Shown one piece after another: positions 7,580 through 16,124 of a stretch of 64,000 nt of DNA. How positions within the stretch are numbered: position 1 is the stretch's first letter; the number at the start of each line of letters is the position of its first letter. The notes beneath the pieces were generated by a model. The model searched no databases. It saw only the letters and a program-made list of their open reading frames with translations, and was not told where the DNA came from. The position numbers and the translations under genes were made by a program. This DNA is from an uncultured Chloroflexota bacterium (lineage in GTDB: Bacteria; Chloroflexota; Dehalococcoidia; GIF9; AB-539-J10), in NCBI GenBank assembly GCA_903884455.1, contig CAISEW010000037.1:16161-80160 (forward strand), in the 5' to 3' direction.

Positions 7580-8626
7580 TCATCTAGGCAGGAAGGCTTT
7601 GAGTAAATTTAATGAAGGCTCTAACCTTATTTCCCAGATGTATGATGTATCGACCACATCTGGATTATTGCATTTCCAGCATCCCTTCGTGATGTTTGCC
7701 GCCTCACGACGGTCCCAGTTTTTCATTATCTCATCGAACGGGGAGGTTCTCACATTTCCATAAGGTCTGTCATAGTTGAAGCAGTTTGTTACGTCGCCCT
7801 CTGGAGTCACGGTTACAAAAATAAAAGGGGCATGGCAAACATAAGGCGTCATATCCAGCAAGTATCTCTGCAGATAAGCTCGGGAATTATTTATTGGATA
7901 GCCCTTCTTTTTTAGGCCAAGCAACTCTCTGGCTACTTGTTGCTCTGACTCTCGTGATGCCAGAGTCTCCTTGTTTGTCTCCCCGGTTTCTCTCGAAATC
8001 CCTTCCTTTGCCGGGCAGACCCAAAGCGATACGCCGAGAGAGCGGGCAAGGTCCGCCATTTGCCCTATCATGTCCTCGTTCCCTCGATGCAGGAGACAAT
8101 TGATGACAATTTTCCTGGGCGAGTTCATCCTCTTCAGAACCTCTATGCCTTCAACAGCTCTGGCGAAAAGACCTGGCATGCCTCTGAATGAATCATGTTC
8201 CTTGCTCTCCGGATAATCCAGAGAGACTATAATGCAGTGGACTTCTTTGCCGATTTCATGTGCTCTGTCTGGTAGAAGAAATCCATTTGTGATCACAGTC
8301 GTATTCATTCCGTTTTCGCGGGAAGAACGGCAGAGCTGGCCAAGGTCTTGGCGCAAGAGAGGCTCCCCACCCCATATCGCATTTGCCACAAATCCCGCAT
8401 CCTTCGCACCCCGATAGAGCCGTTCGATCATGCTCGTTTCAAGCTCGTCTGCTTCATTATCACGCCAAATACACGTCGGGCACTGGCAATTGCACCGTCC
8501 TGTGATCAGATGTGAGAGAAAAAACGGGCCCCGCCTGCCCAATCGACTTGCCAGCAGAGTTCTGATGAAGCGGGCGATATCGCTCCAACCCCAGCGTGCT
8601 CCCGAATCCCGTTGCTTTTCTAGCAT
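7580..8626 (-). CDS. Radical SAM protein with SPASM-like C-terminus
   Basis: About 348 residues. The radical-SAM cluster motif CxxxCxxC appears as 'CNCQCPTC' shortly after the N-terminal helix, followed by 'GGEPLLRQDL' and 'VSLDYPE'. The C-terminal part has 'CHAPFIFVTVTPEGDVTNCFNYDRPYGN' and 'CWKCNNPDV', a partial SPASM-type set of extra Cys ligands. The fold points to peptide or small-molecule modification; the substrate is unknown. ATG at 8626 is chosen; a TTG at 8674 would add 16 residues, with no better ribosome site. It begins just downstream of the 5S rRNA on the same strand and may be read from that promoter. Confidence 0.8.
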   Translation of the reverse strand: MLEKQRDSGARWGWSDIARFIRTLLASRLGRRGPFFLSHLITGRCNCQCPTCIWRDNEADELETSMIERLYRGAKDAGFVANAIWGGEPLLRQDLGQLCRSSRENGMNTTVITNGFLLPDRAHEIGKEVHCIIVSLDYPESKEHDSFRGMPGLFARAVEGIEVLKRMNSPRKIVINCLLHRGNEDMIGQMADLARSLGVSLWVCPAKEGISRETGETNKETLASRESEQQVARELLGLKKKGYPINNSRAYLQRYLLDMTPYVCHAPFIFVTVTPEGDVTNCFNYDRPYGNVRTSPFDEIMKNWDRREAANITKGCWKCNNPDVVDTSYIWEIRLEPSLNLLKAFLPR

Positions 8627-8708
8627 GGCACGGATTGTCCCTCTCTCATATGAAAGCGAGAGCGAAAATCGCAAGATTTTCGTGGGTGGATTTAATTAGA
8701 ATGAGAGC

Positions 8709-8831
8709 TTCCTGGCAACGACATATTTTCCCAGAAGGTTGCCCCTTAAGTATCGTCTGCGCTGGAGAGTTTCACTTCCGTGTTCGGGATGGGAACGGGT
8801 GGTTCCACTTCGCTAAAGTCACCAAGAAGCT
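8709..8831 (-). rRNA. rrf: 5S ribosomal RNA (orphan)
   Basis: The minus strand contains the conserved core 'CCCGTTCCCATCCCGAACAC' followed by 'GGAAGTGAAACTCTCC', which is diagnostic of bacterial 5S rRNA. The ends pair: 'AGCTTCTTGG' at the 5' side with 'CCAGGAAGCT' at the 3' side. The ends are set by that helix and are accurate to a few bases. No 16S, 23S or tRNA lies next to it; a radical SAM gene follows and an aldolase gene diverges upstream. Confidence 0.93.
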
Positions 8832-8840
8832 CTCTGAGTA

Positions 8841-8870
8841 AGTATAGACTATTCCAGAAAGAATATGCAA
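8841..8870 (-). promoter_or_regulatory. Promoter of the 5S rRNA
   Basis: TTGCAT (8870-8865), 18-bp spacer and TATACT (8846-8841) on the minus strand. The predicted start is at the first bases of the 5S closing helix. Confidence 0.65.
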
Positions 8871-8910
8871 GTTTCTGGGTTGTCTGGGGAAACGATTTGC
8901 TGCGTTCCTG

Positions 8911-8919
8911 TGATATAAT
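8911..8919 (+). promoter_or_regulatory. Extended -10 promoter for the aldolase gene
   Basis: TGATATAAT (TGn-TATAAT form) 35 bp before the aldolase start. No good -35 box is seen at the right distance. It is divergent from the 5S promoter. Confidence 0.5.
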
Positions 8920-8954
8920 AGTTCTAAAATCTCATAGAGAGGAGATTTGTTCTC

Positions 8955-9749
8955 ATGGATTGGGGGATGCAAAACCGTTTGGCACAATTAATTCAAGCGG
9001 ATGGTCGCTGTTTGTTTCTGCCTGTGGACCACGGGTATTTTCAGGGCCCTGTCAAAAAATTGGAGAACCCGCGTAAAACTCTCGAACCTCTTCTCCCTTA
9101 CACCGATGCGATTTTCATTACCCGGGGAGTTTTAAGGTCATCGGTAGACCCTGATAAGACAAAACCAATTATCCTTAGAGTATCGGGCGGCACCAGCGTA
9201 GAGGGAAAAGACCTGGCTCACGAGGGGATAACTACCTCTATGGAGGAAGCCATCCGGCTCAATGCGTGTGCTGTGGGCATCTCCATCTTTGTAGGGACTG
9301 ATTATGAGCACGATTCCTTGCTGAATCTGGCCAGGCTTGTCGATGAAGGGGAAAGGTATGGCATCCCGGTCATGGCAGTTACCGCTGTGGGCAGAGAACT
9401 GGAAAAGCGTGATGACCGCTATCTTTCTCTGTCATGTCGTATTGCTGCTGAGCTGGGTGCTCGAGTGGTAAAGACTTATTACTGTGAAAAATTCGAGAAG
9501 GTTACCAGGGGCTGCCCCGTTCCAGTAGTCATTGCTGGTGGGCCTAAAGTAGATACAGGATACGAAGTACTTCAATTTGTTTATGACGGCATTCAGAAAG
9601 GCGCCATAGGTGTGAATCTGGGTAGAAACATCTGGCAGGATGAACACCCCGTGGCCATGATAAGAGCCATCCGCGCCATTATCCATGAGAACGCTACTCC
9701 TGAGCAGGCCCGGAAACTATACGATAGTGTAAAGGGCGGGAAGGCATAG
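8955..9749 (+). CDS. LsrF/FbaB-type class I aldolase or thiolase
   Basis: 264 residues of the DeoC/LsrF/FbaB TIM-barrel family. 'CLFLPVDHGYFQGPV', 'TRGVLRSSVDP', 'VGTDYEHDSL', 'MAVTAVGRELEKRDDRYLSL' and 'GARVVKTYYCEKFEKVTRGCPVPVVIAGG' follow LsrF closely. The Schiff-base lysine should be in 'VVKTYY'. LsrF acts on phosphorylated autoinducer-2 products, whereas archaeal-type homologues are fructose-bisphosphate aldolases. No lsr genes are present, so a general sugar-phosphate aldolase role is as likely. GAGAGGAG precedes the ATG. A zinc alcohol dehydrogenase follows 200 bp later. Confidence 0.8.
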   Translation: MDWGMQNRLAQLIQADGRCLFLPVDHGYFQGPVKKLENPRKTLEPLLPYTDAIFITRGVLRSSVDPDKTKPIILRVSGGTSVEGKDLAHEGITTSMEEAIRLNACAVGISIFVGTDYEHDSLLNLARLVDEGERYGIPVMAVTAVGRELEKRDDRYLSLSCRIAAELGARVVKTYYCEKFEKVTRGCPVPVVIAGGPKVDTGYEVLQFVYDGIQKGAIGVNLGRNIWQDEHPVAMIRAIRAIIHENATPEQARKLYDSVKGGKA

Positions 9750-9804
9750 CCCCTGTGTCCACAGGTAAGTATGCTCCGGTATTGGGGAAACCCCGAACGA
9801 AATT

Positions 9805-9900
9805 CAAAAGTTAAAGGTCAAAAATCAAAATGACAACTCAAAACGCAAAACTTTTAATCTTTGCTCTGTCATTTTGCACTTTTCATTTTGCATTTTGAAG
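9805..9900. repeat. AT-rich low-complexity repeat
   Basis: A stretch built of 'AAAATCAAAATGAC', 'CTCTGTCATTTTGCA' and 'CATTTTGCATTTTGAAG' runs. The same word set occurs near 17030-17080 and 51425-51500 (both orientations), so this is a dispersed repeat and not coding. Confidence 0.6.
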
Positions 9901-9950
9901 TGTTTCTTAGGGTTTATCCCCGCCTTATGGTCTGCTGAGAGGAAAATGCC

Positions 9951-10979
9951 ATGCATGTAGCTATGTATTACAGTAACCAGGATGTGCGCCTGGAGGAGAT
10001 GCCTGTGCCGCAGATTGGCCCCGGCGAGGTACTGATGCGAGTGGAGGCCAGCGGCATCTGTGGCACCGATTTGCTGGAATGGTATCGCCGGCACAAAGCG
10101 CCTTTAGTCTTAGGTCATGAAGTTGCCGGCGTGATTGTGGCTGTCGGGAAGGGGGCGAAACATTATAAAGTGGGTGACCGGATTTGTGCCGCTCATCATG
10201 TTCCCTGTAACACCTGCCACTATTGTCTGAGTGGACACCACACCGTTTGCGATACCTTGCGTCAGACGAACTTCGACCCTGGTGGCTTTGCTGAATATGT
10301 GCGGCTGCCGCGCATCAATGTCGACCAGGGCATATTTCCCTTACCTGACGAAGTATCTTTTGAGGAAGCGACCTTTGTCGAGCCACTGGCTTGTGTCCTG
10401 CGCGGGCAAAGATTAGCCCGTCTACAGCCGGGGCAAATTGTGCTCGTTATCGGCAGCGGCGTTGCCGGGCTGTTCCATATACAACTGGCTCGGACTTCAG
10501 GTGCCGGTTACATTATAGCGACGGACATCGTTGATTATCGCTTAGGGGCAGCGCGAAAATTTGGAGCCGATATTGCCATTCAGGCTAGGGAGTATACTCC
10601 AGCCTATCTACGTGGGGTAGCCGATGGTCGTCTGGCTGACCTCGTGGTGATATGCAGCGGGGCGACATCAGCGATAGCTCAAGCATTGGAGTCGGTGGAG
10701 CGGGGAGGCACTGTTCTCTTCTTTGCCCCTACAGAGCTGGGCGTTAGCATTCCGATATCGGTGAATGACCTGTTCTGGCGTAATGAGATAACGCTCACCA
10801 GTTCCTATGGTGGCAGCCCTGCCGATTATGCCGCAGCGCTGGAACTGATACAGGCTGGCAAAATACGTGTGCGGGAGATGATTACCCATCGGCTGGGGCT
10901 GGCGGAAACAGGCCTGGGATTCCAGCTTGTCGCCCAGGCTCAAGATTCTCTAAAAGTGATTATTGAGCCGCAGAGGTAG
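9951..10979 (+). CDS. Zinc-dependent medium-chain alcohol dehydrogenase
   Basis: 342 residues. Catalytic zinc ligands are in 'GICGTD' and 'LGHEVAG'. The structural zinc loop 'CNTCHYCLSGHHTVC' (about 84-98) has four Cys. The nucleotide-binding fold begins at 'VLVIGSGVAGLFHIQLA' (about 164-180). The closest types are threonine, sorbitol or glucose dehydrogenases; the substrate cannot be fixed. The ATG at 9951 follows 'GAGAGGAAAATGCC'. It shares a strand and likely pathway with the aldolase upstream, but the 200-bp repeat between them argues for separate transcripts. Confidence 0.85.
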   Translation: MHVAMYYSNQDVRLEEMPVPQIGPGEVLMRVEASGICGTDLLEWYRRHKAPLVLGHEVAGVIVAVGKGAKHYKVGDRICAAHHVPCNTCHYCLSGHHTVCDTLRQTNFDPGGFAEYVRLPRINVDQGIFPLPDEVSFEEATFVEPLACVLRGQRLARLQPGQIVLVIGSGVAGLFHIQLARTSGAGYIIATDIVDYRLGAARKFGADIAIQAREYTPAYLRGVADGRLADLVVICSGATSAIAQALESVERGGTVLFFAPTELGVSIPISVNDLFWRNEITLTSSYGGSPADYAAALELIQAGKIRVREMITHRLGLAETGLGFQLVAQAQDSLKVIIEPQR

Positions 10980-11011
10980 ATAGCGGCTGCCTTCCGAGCA
11001 AAGGCCTCAGT

Positions 11012-11530
11012 TCATCCTTCCATTAGCCAGTTTAAAACTTTCTTCATTACCTCAGTGCGGTTGTCTCTGGTCACCAGGAACGTTTCGACTTCAGGATGGC
11101 GTTTGATTTCGTCGGCAAAGGGATGGGGGTTAAGCATAATAGTGCCCAAAACTTTCTTGCCACTGTTTATTGCCTGCGTCACGGCTTCCTTGAACTGGGG
11201 CGACAGAAGCTCCATCTTGCCAATCTCATCGATAACTATGAGGTCGGTTTCCTTCAGCGCCTGGCGCAGAACAGAAACGCCAACTCTCTCCAAAGCATCC
11301 GTGTCCACCCGGTATTTGCTGACCTGGTAGGGGCTGGAGATGCTGACATGGGCTAATATCGCCTCCTGACCATCAAGGGCGACAATCCTGAACCCTTGCC
11401 TTATTCCCCCAGTCCGTATCTCCTCAGTATAGAAGCCGCCCCCCTTGACTTTTGTCCTGGCCAAGGCTTCTTTGATAAGAGCAGTTTTACCTGTGCCCGG
11501 CTTGCCGGTCAACAGGAGAGCCCTTTTCAT
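11012..11530 (-). CDS. THEP1-type nucleoside-triphosphatase
   Basis: 172 residues. Walker A is 'GKPGTGKTALIKEAL' near the start, and Walker B is 'DLIVIDEIGKMELLS' (about 97-111). 'GGGFYTEEIRTGGIRQGFRIV' is the family block after the first helix. These are the hallmarks of the THEP1/NTPase_1 family (cancer-related NTPase in eukaryotes, ThiamP-like in thermophiles). It hydrolyses NTPs in vitro; its cellular role is not known. Its ATG overlaps the stop of an upstream 34-codon gene (TAATG). Confidence 0.88.
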   Translation of the reverse strand: MKRALLLTGKPGTGKTALIKEALARTKVKGGGFYTEEIRTGGIRQGFRIVALDGQEAILAHVSISSPYQVSKYRVDTDALERVGVSVLRQALKETDLIVIDEIGKMELLSPQFKEAVTQAINSGKKVLGTIMLNPHPFADEIKRHPEVETFLVTRDNRTEVMKKVLNWLMEG

Positions 11531-11634
11531 TATTCCTTTGCTGGAGCTGGTGGAGCCTGGGCCTTTCTCTTTTCCTTGAGCTTCTTCTGGCGCTGGCGAT
11601 GCTTCAAGGCTGCTACTTTCTTCTTTTTGTACAT
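11530..11634 (-). CDS. Tiny Lys/Arg-rich protein (34 aa)
   Basis: A 34-codon frame starting MYKKKKVAALKHRQRQKKLK and ending with an Ala/Pro tail. It is very basic (about 14 Lys or Arg) and predicted to be one helix. AGGAG precedes the ATG, and the stop TAA overlaps the next ATG as TAATG. The coupling and ribosome site suggest it is expressed. I recall similar tiny basic proteins in Chloroflexi genomes. It could bind RNA or the ribosome; nothing in the sequence proves it. Confidence 0.6.
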   Translation of the reverse strand: MYKKKKVAALKHRQRQKKLKEKRKAQAPPAPAKE

Positions 11635-11724
11635 CTCTCCTGCACTAAATATAAGTTGTGGGAATTATTCTATCATATTGAGGGTGTTCAAGGAATGTAG
11701 GGAAGGGCTTGTAATGATGACTCC

Positions 11725-11955
11725 ACTATGTCGTTGCGAGGAGACGAGATTCCTCGCTTACGCTTCGGAACAGGCTCCGCAATCTCCTCCCTCGTGTCGT
11801 TGCGAGGAGACGAAGGCGACGAAGCAATCTGGGAGGTGATAATGAGATTGCCACGCACCTTTCAGGTGCTCGCAATGACAGGAGACGAGGTGCTCGCAAA
11901 GACAAAAAGGGAAGTGCTCGCAATGACAAAAAGCGAAGGGTTTGCAATGAAAAAA
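11725..11955. repeat. Cluster of 'GTCATTGCGAG...' hairpin repeats
   Basis: At least four copies or pieces of an imperfect inverted unit with ends GTCNTTGCGAG and GCAATCTC/GATTGCC. They include a copy with the arm pair CACGCACCT/AGGTGCTCG near 11845-11880. Frames reading through this block are artefacts. The gene-free stretch 11635-12022 holds only this block and the terminator below. Confidence 0.85.
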
Positions 11956-11983
11956 AGAGGGGGCGGGGCTTGTCCCCGCCCCG
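11951..11983 (-). terminator. Intrinsic terminator after the thiolase gene
   Basis: Nine G:C pairs (11960-11968 with 11974-11982), 5-nt loop, then TCTTTTTTTC on the minus strand. It lies 40 bp past the thiolase stop. Confidence 0.85.
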
Positions 11984-12022
11984 ACAAATCCATGTAGAAG
12001 AGAAGAATATAGTTGACCCTTT

Positions 12023-13222
12023 TTAGGCTTCCCTCTCCAGTATGGTGGCAGCGCCCTGACCGCCACCGATGCAGGCGGTGGCCAGGCCGTATTTCCCCTT
12101 TTCGACGTTGAGTATTCTGGCGAGGGTACCAACCAGCCTGGTGCCGCTGGCTCCCAGCGGGTGTCCGATGGCAGTAGCGCCACCCTTGACGTTGACTTTG
12201 TTGGGGTCGATACCCAGCTCTTTCATGGTGTAGAGCGCCACGATGACGAAGGCCTCGTTTATTTCCCAGAAATCGATGTCCTTCGCTTTGAGGCCGGCAT
12301 GTTCCAGAGCCTTGCGGCTGGCCGGGACCGGGCCTTTCCCCATCACTGTCGGGTCAACGCCAGCCCACCCCATGGATATGATCTTGGCCAGGGGCTTGAG
12401 GTTGTACTTCTTGGCCTTCTTCTTGGACATCAGCATCATGGCACTGGCACCGGCGTTGAGCGGAGAGGAGTTGCCGGGCGTTATCTGCCCATCCGGCTTG
12501 AAGGAAGGCTTCAACTGGGTGAGAGCCTCCAGCGTAGTATCGGCCCTGATGGCCATGTCATAGTCAATGACTTTCTTCGTCCCGTCCGCCTGCGGCGCCT
12601 CAACTGGCATTATCTCCCCCTTGAAATATCCTTCCTGGAGGGCCTTGGCCGCCATCTGATGGCTTTTCATCGCCCATTTGTCCATGTCCTCCCGGGTGAA
12701 GTTGGTCTGTGATAGCAGCTTCTCTGCAGTCAGGCCCATGTTCATGGTGGTCATTATGTCTATTTCTTTAAACTCTTCGGTGGCAAATCTGGGATTAGGT
12801 GATATCGGTACCTGTTGCCCGCCGCCTCCCAGGGTCGGGATGTGGGTCATATGCTCGATTCCGCAGGATATGACGATATCGGAGTACCCCAGCATGATTT
12901 CCATGGCCCCCTGGTGTATCGTGGACATCGAAGAGGCACACTGGCGGTCAATCCCCTGAGCTGCGACATTGAACGGCAGCTTGGATAGGAAGTTGATAGA
13001 CTTTCCCCCATAGAGCCACTGCTCGAGCACGGGCATGGCCGTCCCCGTGATTACATCGCCGATTTCCTCGGGGTTTATCTTGGTCTGCTTTAGCATTTCC
13101 TGGACCAGCCTGCCAGCCAGGTCGTCCATTCTCAGACCGTTGAACACGTCCCTCTCTGGCTCCCGCGGCCTCGATCTGGAAAAGGGTGTCCTTAGATAAC
13201 TGACAATTACAGCTTCTTCCAT
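12023..13222 (-). CDS. Thiolase (acetyl-CoA C-acyltransferase)
   Basis: 399 residues, normal for the family. The acyl-accepting Cys is C95 in 'DRQCASSMS'. 'NEAFVIVALY', the His block 'GGATAIGHPLGASGTR' and the second Cys 'ACIGGGQG' complete the active site. It condenses or cleaves acetyl-CoA and an acyl-CoA in beta-oxidation or ketone metabolism. A strong terminator follows. It faces away from an acyl-CoA ligase and liv-type importer across a repeat block, so the two units may serve the same carboxylic-acid pathway. Chain-length preference is not readable. Confidence 0.9.
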   Translation of the reverse strand: MEEAVIVSYLRTPFSRSRPREPERDVFNGLRMDDLAGRLVQEMLKQTKINPEEIGDVITGTAMPVLEQWLYGGKSINFLSKLPFNVAAQGIDRQCASSMSTIHQGAMEIMLGYSDIVISCGIEHMTHIPTLGGGGQQVPISPNPRFATEEFKEIDIMTTMNMGLTAEKLLSQTNFTREDMDKWAMKSHQMAAKALQEGYFKGEIMPVEAPQADGTKKVIDYDMAIRADTTLEALTQLKPSFKPDGQITPGNSSPLNAGASAMMLMSKKKAKKYNLKPLAKIISMGWAGVDPTVMGKGPVPASRKALEHAGLKAKDIDFWEINEAFVIVALYTMKELGIDPNKVNVKGGATAIGHPLGASGTRLVGTLARILNVEKGKYGLATACIGGGQGAATILEREA

Positions 13223-13344
13223 ATAATTAGTCTCCTTTCTTTATTATTTTATTTTTCATTCCATTTTCCGAAATTATGGCCTGTTTATGTTATACCACTC
13301 TCGCTGCACAGTCAAGTCTTTATCCTCGTTCATATGAGCAGTGA

Positions 13345-13515
13345 CAATTTTTTGTCGTTGCTAGGCACGATGGTGCCGAAGCAATCCCTGAGATTGCCAC
13401 GGGCTTCGCCCTCGCAACGACTTCGTCGGATTGCCACGCCTTCGGCTCGCAATGACAACCCCTATTATGTCATTGCGAGGCTGACGAAGTCAGATGAAGC
13501 AATCCCTGGGAGGGG
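13345..13515. repeat. 'Attgcgag' hairpin repeats between thiolase and ligase
   Basis: Three adjacent copies with GTCGTTGC/GCAATGAC ends and variable middles ('ggcttcgccc', 'ctgacgaagtcag'). The gap 13223-13636 contains no other support for genes. Confidence 0.85.
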
Positions 13516-13636
13516 CATGGGGAAGCTTGACAGTTTGATAAAATATGGGTAAGATGGGCTTGCATTTTGGGAACACTCAATTATTAAGTTTTGCGCTTAA
13601 ATACAACCGCTATCTGTAATAAAATGGAGGTAAGAA

Positions 13637-15346
13637 ATGGCACAGGATGAAAACAAAGCTAAATATGAAGCCAGGCCGTGGATAAAATGGTATCTGCCGG
13701 GTGTGTCGCCGGATATTACAGTCGAGGAAAAGTCCGTGGTGGACACCTTTAATGAGACTACCGAAAAATGGAAGGACAAGACCGCTGTAATATTCTATGG
13801 TAGAAAGATGAACTACCGAGAGCTCAGAGACCAGGTTGACAGGTTTGCTACGGCGCTACATGATTTAGGCATCAAAAAGGGAGACAAGGTTGCCCTCCTG
13901 CTGCTTAATTCGCCTCAATTCATCATAGCTTATATGGGAGCCCTGAAAGCCGGGGCTACCTTAACGGCAATCAGCCCTGTTTATGTCAGCCCCGAAATCA
14001 AGTACCAGCTTGAAGACAGCGGGGCGAGAATGCTTGTCTGCCTGGATATTCTTTATGATAACGTGGAAAAAAGCGGAGTCAAGCTGGATGCTGTCATCCT
14101 GACCAGCATCGGCGAATACCTGCCGAAAATGAAACAAATTTTGGGCAGCAGCGTGCTCCGGTCTGTATATCAGAAAATGGCTGCCCCGCCTGTTGAAATG
14201 TTTCAAAGAGAGGGATTTTATCGATTCCAGGACTTGCTTAAGAAATACCCCCCGAATCCGCCCGATATCAAGTTCAATATTAGAGAGGACATAGTAACTC
14301 TTCCCTACACTGGAGGGACAACCGGGAAGCCCAAAGGTGCCAAGATAACTCATTACAATTTTGGCGCCGCTCGAGAGATCGGCACTAAATTCTGGGGTGA
14401 TGTCGTCCAGGATGGGAAAGAGACCGTAATAGCCTATTTGCCTTTCTACCACATCTATGGTCAAGCAGTGGTCATGATGGGAGGATTAACCCAGGGCTAC
14501 ACTTCAATACTAATCACCACTCCTGACCCTGATGACATTTTGAGTGCACTAGAAAATTACAACGGAACTATTTTCTACAGCGTTCCCGCCCTGTTTGAAT
14601 ATCTCAAGGACTATGAAAAGACTGACAGAGTAAATTGGAAGAAGATAAAAGTCCTTATCTCCGGTGCTGATGCTCTTCTCGAGGACACTGCTAAGGGCTG
14701 GGAAAAGCGGACCGGCGCTAGAATCCACGAGGGCTGGGGCATGACCGAGACGACCTCGACCGGTATGGTCAATCCCTACGGCAGGGCGAAAATCGGTTCC
14801 TTCGGTGTACCTCTGCCTGGCTGCGTGGCGGGCATAATGGAGGCGGAAGGCACCAAGTTCCTTCCCGTTGGGGAAACAGGAGAAATGGTATTCAAAGGGC
14901 CCAATGTCTTCCCGGGATACTGGGGAAGGCCGGAAGCGACCAAGGAAGTGCTTTTGGAAATCGACGGTGAAACCTGGCTGCGCACCGGGGACCTGGCCAG
15001 AATGGATGAAGAGGGCTATTTCTACTTCTACGATAGGAAGAAAGACATGATTAAATACAAGGGTCTGCAAGTATTTGCCAGAGAGGTAGAGGAAGTAATC
15101 ACTTCTCATCCTCAAGTCAAGGAGGCCGGCGTCATCGGGGTCCCCGACCCCGAGGTTGGCGAGAGAGTTAAAGCTATCGTCGTTCTGGATTCGGAAGCCA
15201 GAGGGAAAGTGTCGGAAGAAGACATTATAAAGTATTGCGCTGGAAAGCTGGCTGCCTACATGGTACCCAAGATAGTGGAGTTCCGAGGCGAGGTGCCCAA
15301 GACAGACATCGGCAAGGTATCCCGCCGCGAGCTGAGAGAGGAGTAG
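13637..15346 (+). CDS. AMP-forming acyl-CoA synthetase (fatty or aryl acid ligase)
   Basis: 569 residues of the ANL superfamily. The AMP-binding P-loop is 'YTGGTTGKPKGAKITH' (about 228-243). 'GWGMTETTSTG' is motif A5 and 'TGDLARMDEEGYFYFYDRKKDMIKYKG' carries the hinge. The catalytic Lys is in the C-terminal 'PKTDIGKVSRREL'. It activates a carboxylic acid to its CoA ester. It is followed 7 bp later by livG, suggesting uptake and activation are co-expressed. 'GGAGGTAAGAA' precedes the ATG. The exact acid (fatty or aromatic) is not certain. Confidence 0.9.
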   Translation: MAQDENKAKYEARPWIKWYLPGVSPDITVEEKSVVDTFNETTEKWKDKTAVIFYGRKMNYRELRDQVDRFATALHDLGIKKGDKVALLLLNSPQFIIAYMGALKAGATLTAISPVYVSPEIKYQLEDSGARMLVCLDILYDNVEKSGVKLDAVILTSIGEYLPKMKQILGSSVLRSVYQKMAAPPVEMFQREGFYRFQDLLKKYPPNPPDIKFNIREDIVTLPYTGGTTGKPKGAKITHYNFGAAREIGTKFWGDVVQDGKETVIAYLPFYHIYGQAVVMMGGLTQGYTSILITTPDPDDILSALENYNGTIFYSVPALFEYLKDYEKTDRVNWKKIKVLISGADALLEDTAKGWEKRTGARIHEGWGMTETTSTGMVNPYGRAKIGSFGVPLPGCVAGIMEAEGTKFLPVGETGEMVFKGPNVFPGYWGRPEATKEVLLEIDGETWLRTGDLARMDEEGYFYFYDRKKDMIKYKGLQVFAREVEEVITSHPQVKEAGVIGVPDPEVGERVKAIVVLDSEARGKVSEEDIIKYCAGKLAAYMVPKIVEFRGEVPKTDIGKVSRRELREE

Positions 15347-15353
15347 CTATAGA

Positions 15354-16124
15354 ATGGCACCGTTTTTTGAAGTAGAAAACTTGACCAAGCGTTTTGGCGG
15401 ACTGGTTGCCGTCAACAATGTTAGCTTCCAAATAGGCCGGGACGAAATCGTGGGTCTGATTGGGCCCAATGGTTCCGGGAAGACCACCCTCGTGCGGTGC
15501 ATAATCGGCATATTCAAGCCCGAGTCTGGAAAAGTCCGATTTAAGGGCGAGGATATAACCAGATGGCGTCCCTGGAAAATCGTCCAGAGAGGGCTCGTAG
15601 GGACTTTCCAGGTAGTTAAGCCGTTCCGCCACCTCCCTATTATCGCCAATGTCATGGTTGGTTGCCTCTGCCCGCGGATAACCAGGGGAGGTGAATGGAC
15701 CAAGACCACCGTGGTGAAGGCACGGGATGCGCTGGAGTTCGTGGGCATCGCCGACCGGGCTCGTGAGCCAGCCTCCACCTTGTCTCATGGAGACTTGAAA
15801 CGACTGGAGGTAGCCCGGGCCATTGCTACCGAGCCCGAACTCCTTATCCTCGATGAGCCCTTCGGGGGGCTTAATCCTGCCGAAACAGAGCTTGTCGCTA
15901 AATCCCTGAAACGATTGCACAAAGGAGGTCGGTTCGGCAGGCTTCATAGCGAAGGGCCGGCTATGCTGATAATCGAACACAAGCTAAGTGAACTCATGAA
16001 AATAGTGGACCGGGTGATTGTCCTCAATTATGGAGAAATCATCACCCAGGGTACCCCCCAGGAAGTAGTCAAAAACCCCGCCGTGATTGAAGCTTATACC
16101 GGCAAGGAGGTGCTCATTGCTTGA
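15354..16124 (+). CDS. livG: Liv-type ABC transporter ATP-binding protein LivG
   Basis: 256 residues. Walker A 'GPNGSGKTT' (about 37-45), signature 'LSHGDLKRLEVARAI' and Walker B 'LLILDEPFGGLNP' are in order. 'RTFQ'-like 'GTFQVVKPF' after Walker A is typical of the LivG branch. It powers a branched-chain-type importer; in such anaerobes the ligand may be an aromatic or short-chain acid and not an amino acid. The stop overlaps livF by 8 bp. Its partner permeases are not downstream but lie at 17381-19376 on the opposite strand. Confidence 0.9.
   Translation: MAPFFEVENLTKRFGGLVAVNNVSFQIGRDEIVGLIGPNGSGKTTLVRCIIGIFKPESGKVRFKGEDITRWRPWKIVQRGLVGTFQVVKPFRHLPIIANVMVGCLCPRITRGGEWTKTTVVKARDALEFVGIADRAREPASTLSHGDLKRLEVARAIATEPELLILDEPFGGLNPAETELVAKSLKRLHKGGRFGRLHSEGPAMLIIEHKLSELMKIVDRVIVLNYGEIITQGTPQEVVKNPAVIEAYTGKEVLIA

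Noticed and set aside
11725-11955. Possible CRISPR array
   Set aside because: Units are imperfect inverted repeats of varying length without regular spacers, and no cas gene is present.
11726-12183. Open frames of 70-140 codons on both strands across the repeat block
   Set aside because: They read through hairpin repeats (MSLRGDE..., ...SLRAPERCVAIS) and overlap the well-supported thiolase; no ribosome sites.
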